Shown in pieces: positions 63,146 to 64,000 of a stretch of 64,000 nucleotides of DNA. The notes under the pieces were generated by a model. The model was not told where the DNA came from. It saw nothing but the letters and a program-made list of their open reading frames with translations, and did no database searches. A program made the position numbers and the translations under genes. The stretch is from Chryseotalea sanaruensis. GTDB lineage: Bacteria > Bacteroidota > Bacteroidia > Cytophagales > Cyclobacteriaceae. How positions within the stretch are numbered: position 1 is the first letter of the stretch; every line of letters starts with the position of its first letter. The stretch covers positions 124,001-188,000 of the forward strand of contig NZ_BHXQ01000003.1 of the NCBI RefSeq assembly GCF_003990915.1, written 5' to 3'.

Positions 63146-64000
63146 ATTAAATACAACTGATCCCTGGTACTCACTAACCTGGTTTTCTCCTTCTACTCTT
63201 TCTGCTTTTACCTGGGGGCAACCCTTGGTGCTATATGGTATTCCAGGTGTTTTGATATTATTCATCATACGTTGGTTAATGCGTTATTATTACAACCAGA
63301 AATTACCAGTAGCACTTGCTCAAAAAGACTTGAATAGCACGGCACTTGCATGGTTTCGTTTACTGCCTGAAGTAGTTTTTATATTGATGATGGCGTTGTT
63401 ACTTATTGCATTAGCACGCCCGCAAAAAACAAATGAAAAAGTTGAACAATGGACTGAAGGTATTGACATTATGCTGGCTTTGGATATATCGCAATCCATG
63501 CAGATTGAAGATTTTACCCCTAACAGACTAGCTGCAGCGAAAGAGGTTGCCCATAACTTTGTGAGTGGGCGAACGCAAGATAGAATTGGTATTGTCGTAT
63601 TCTCTGGTGATGCGTTTTCTTTAGCACCGCTTACCACGGATTATGATTTGTTAAAAAACTATTTCGATGAAATTAATTTTGAAATGATTGAAAACCGGGG
63701 CACTGCAATTGGCAGTGCGCTTGGTGTACTTACCAATCGTATGCGTGAATCAGAATCTAAATCGAAAGTAGCAATTCTGATTAGCGATGGTGATAATACT
63801 GCCGGTAACATTGATCCGATTACGGCTGCAGAATTAGCATCAGCGTATGGCATTAAAATTTATACCATTATTGTTGGTAAAGAAGGTATGGTGCCTTTTG
63901 GTAAAGATTTTTTTGGAAGACCGAACATGGTTGAAAATACCGTTGATGAAACTACAATGCGTAAAATTGCAGACATTGGAGGTGGTCAGTTTTTCCGTGT
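63138..64000 (+). CDS. batA: BatA-type VWA protein (partial)
   Basis: The gene runs off the right edge; 287 complete codons are visible. Two hydrophobic helices (about 28-48 and 78-95) precede a von Willebrand A domain with the MIDAS motif ALDISQSMQIEDF, ISDGDNTAGN and TTDYDLLKNYF. The start ATG at 63138 overlaps the upstream gene. BatA and its partners are thought to help with oxygen or envelope stress tolerance in Bacteroidota. Confidence 0.9.
   Translation, partial: MDELNTTDPWYSLTWFSPSTLSAFTWGQPLVLYGIPGVLILFIIRWLMRYYYNQKLPVALAQKDLNSTALAWFRLLPEVVFILMMALLLIALARPQKTNEKVEQWTEGIDIMLALDISQSMQIEDFTPNRLAAAKEVAHNFVSGRTQDRIGIVVFSGDAFSLAPLTTDYDLLKNYFDEINFEMIENRGTAIGSALGVLTNRMRESESKSKVAILISDGDNTAGNIDPITAAELASAYGIKIYTIIVGKEGMVPFGKDFFGRPNMVENTVDETTMRKIADIGGGQFFR

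Overview
The window is ordinary chromosomal DNA of a Bacteroidota bacterium, most likely from the Cytophagales. This rests on gene content: a fused LpxC/FabZ, a PorX-type response regulator of the type IX secretion system, a bifunctional HisB inside a hisGDCBHAF(IE) operon, a BatA/DUF58 aerotolerance locus, an Lgt with a large internal insert, and large secreted Asp-box proteins. Promoters of the TANNTTTG type and starts without clear Shine-Dalgarno sequences agree with this. No tRNA, rRNA, CRISPR array, transposase or prophage gene was seen.

Layout. 1-2644: end of a suf Fe-S cluster operon (sufD tail, sufS, sufE, sufT) and a bacilliredoxin. 2645-3092: a gene-free stretch made of three decayed tandem units, each holding paired hairpins and a copy of the kdsB 3' end. 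3093-7233: kdsB and an NfeD-type membrane protease (minus strand), a LysM/double-psi-barrel wall protein and a methyltransferase. 7234-11150: a repeat-rich accessory stretch with a VOC gene broken by a stop codon, a TonB protein, a ferritin-VIT1 iron transporter, a YkgJ-type cysteine-cluster protein, a palindromic repeat family in at least three copies, and a duplicated tail of the YkgJ-type gene. 11150-15290: a WYL regulator with a divergent small gene, a UPF1-like helicase, and a two-gene membrane protein/XRE regulator module flanked by 13-bp direct repeats. 15337-17736: a three-gene ABC transporter operon with histidine clusters, probably for metals. 17835-24151: a large Asp-box protein, then an ECF sigma factor, its putative anti-sigma factor and a secreted coiled-coil protein.

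24383-27790: a methyltransferase, an MFS transporter, and an ABA4-like membrane protein overlapping a second polytopic membrane protein. 27875-35088: the complete histidine operon, preceded by a 25-codon leader peptide with six His codons and a strong terminator, a textbook transcription attenuator. 35095-46968: an Asp-box sialidase-like protein, a CocE-type hydrolase, a PhoD-like phosphatase, NAD synthetase, Lgt, and three outer-membrane proteins. 46976-52449 (minus): an antiporter, a small membrane protein, an L,D-transpeptidase, and an overlapping porX-tsaE-ald operon. 52488-57783: an HD phosphohydrolase, then the lipid A genes lpxD, lpxC/fabZ, lpxA and an ABC ATPase. 57884-61237: a lipoprotein, mutS2 and a DUF4296 lipoprotein. 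61350-64000: the start of a DUF58/BatA locus, cut by the window edge.

The less usual content lies mostly between genes: the his attenuator, duplicated gene tails next to kdsB and the YkgJ-type gene, dispersed palindrome families, and candidate operators at lpxC, at the XRE module and at the WYL gene. Most protein-coding genes belong to known families.
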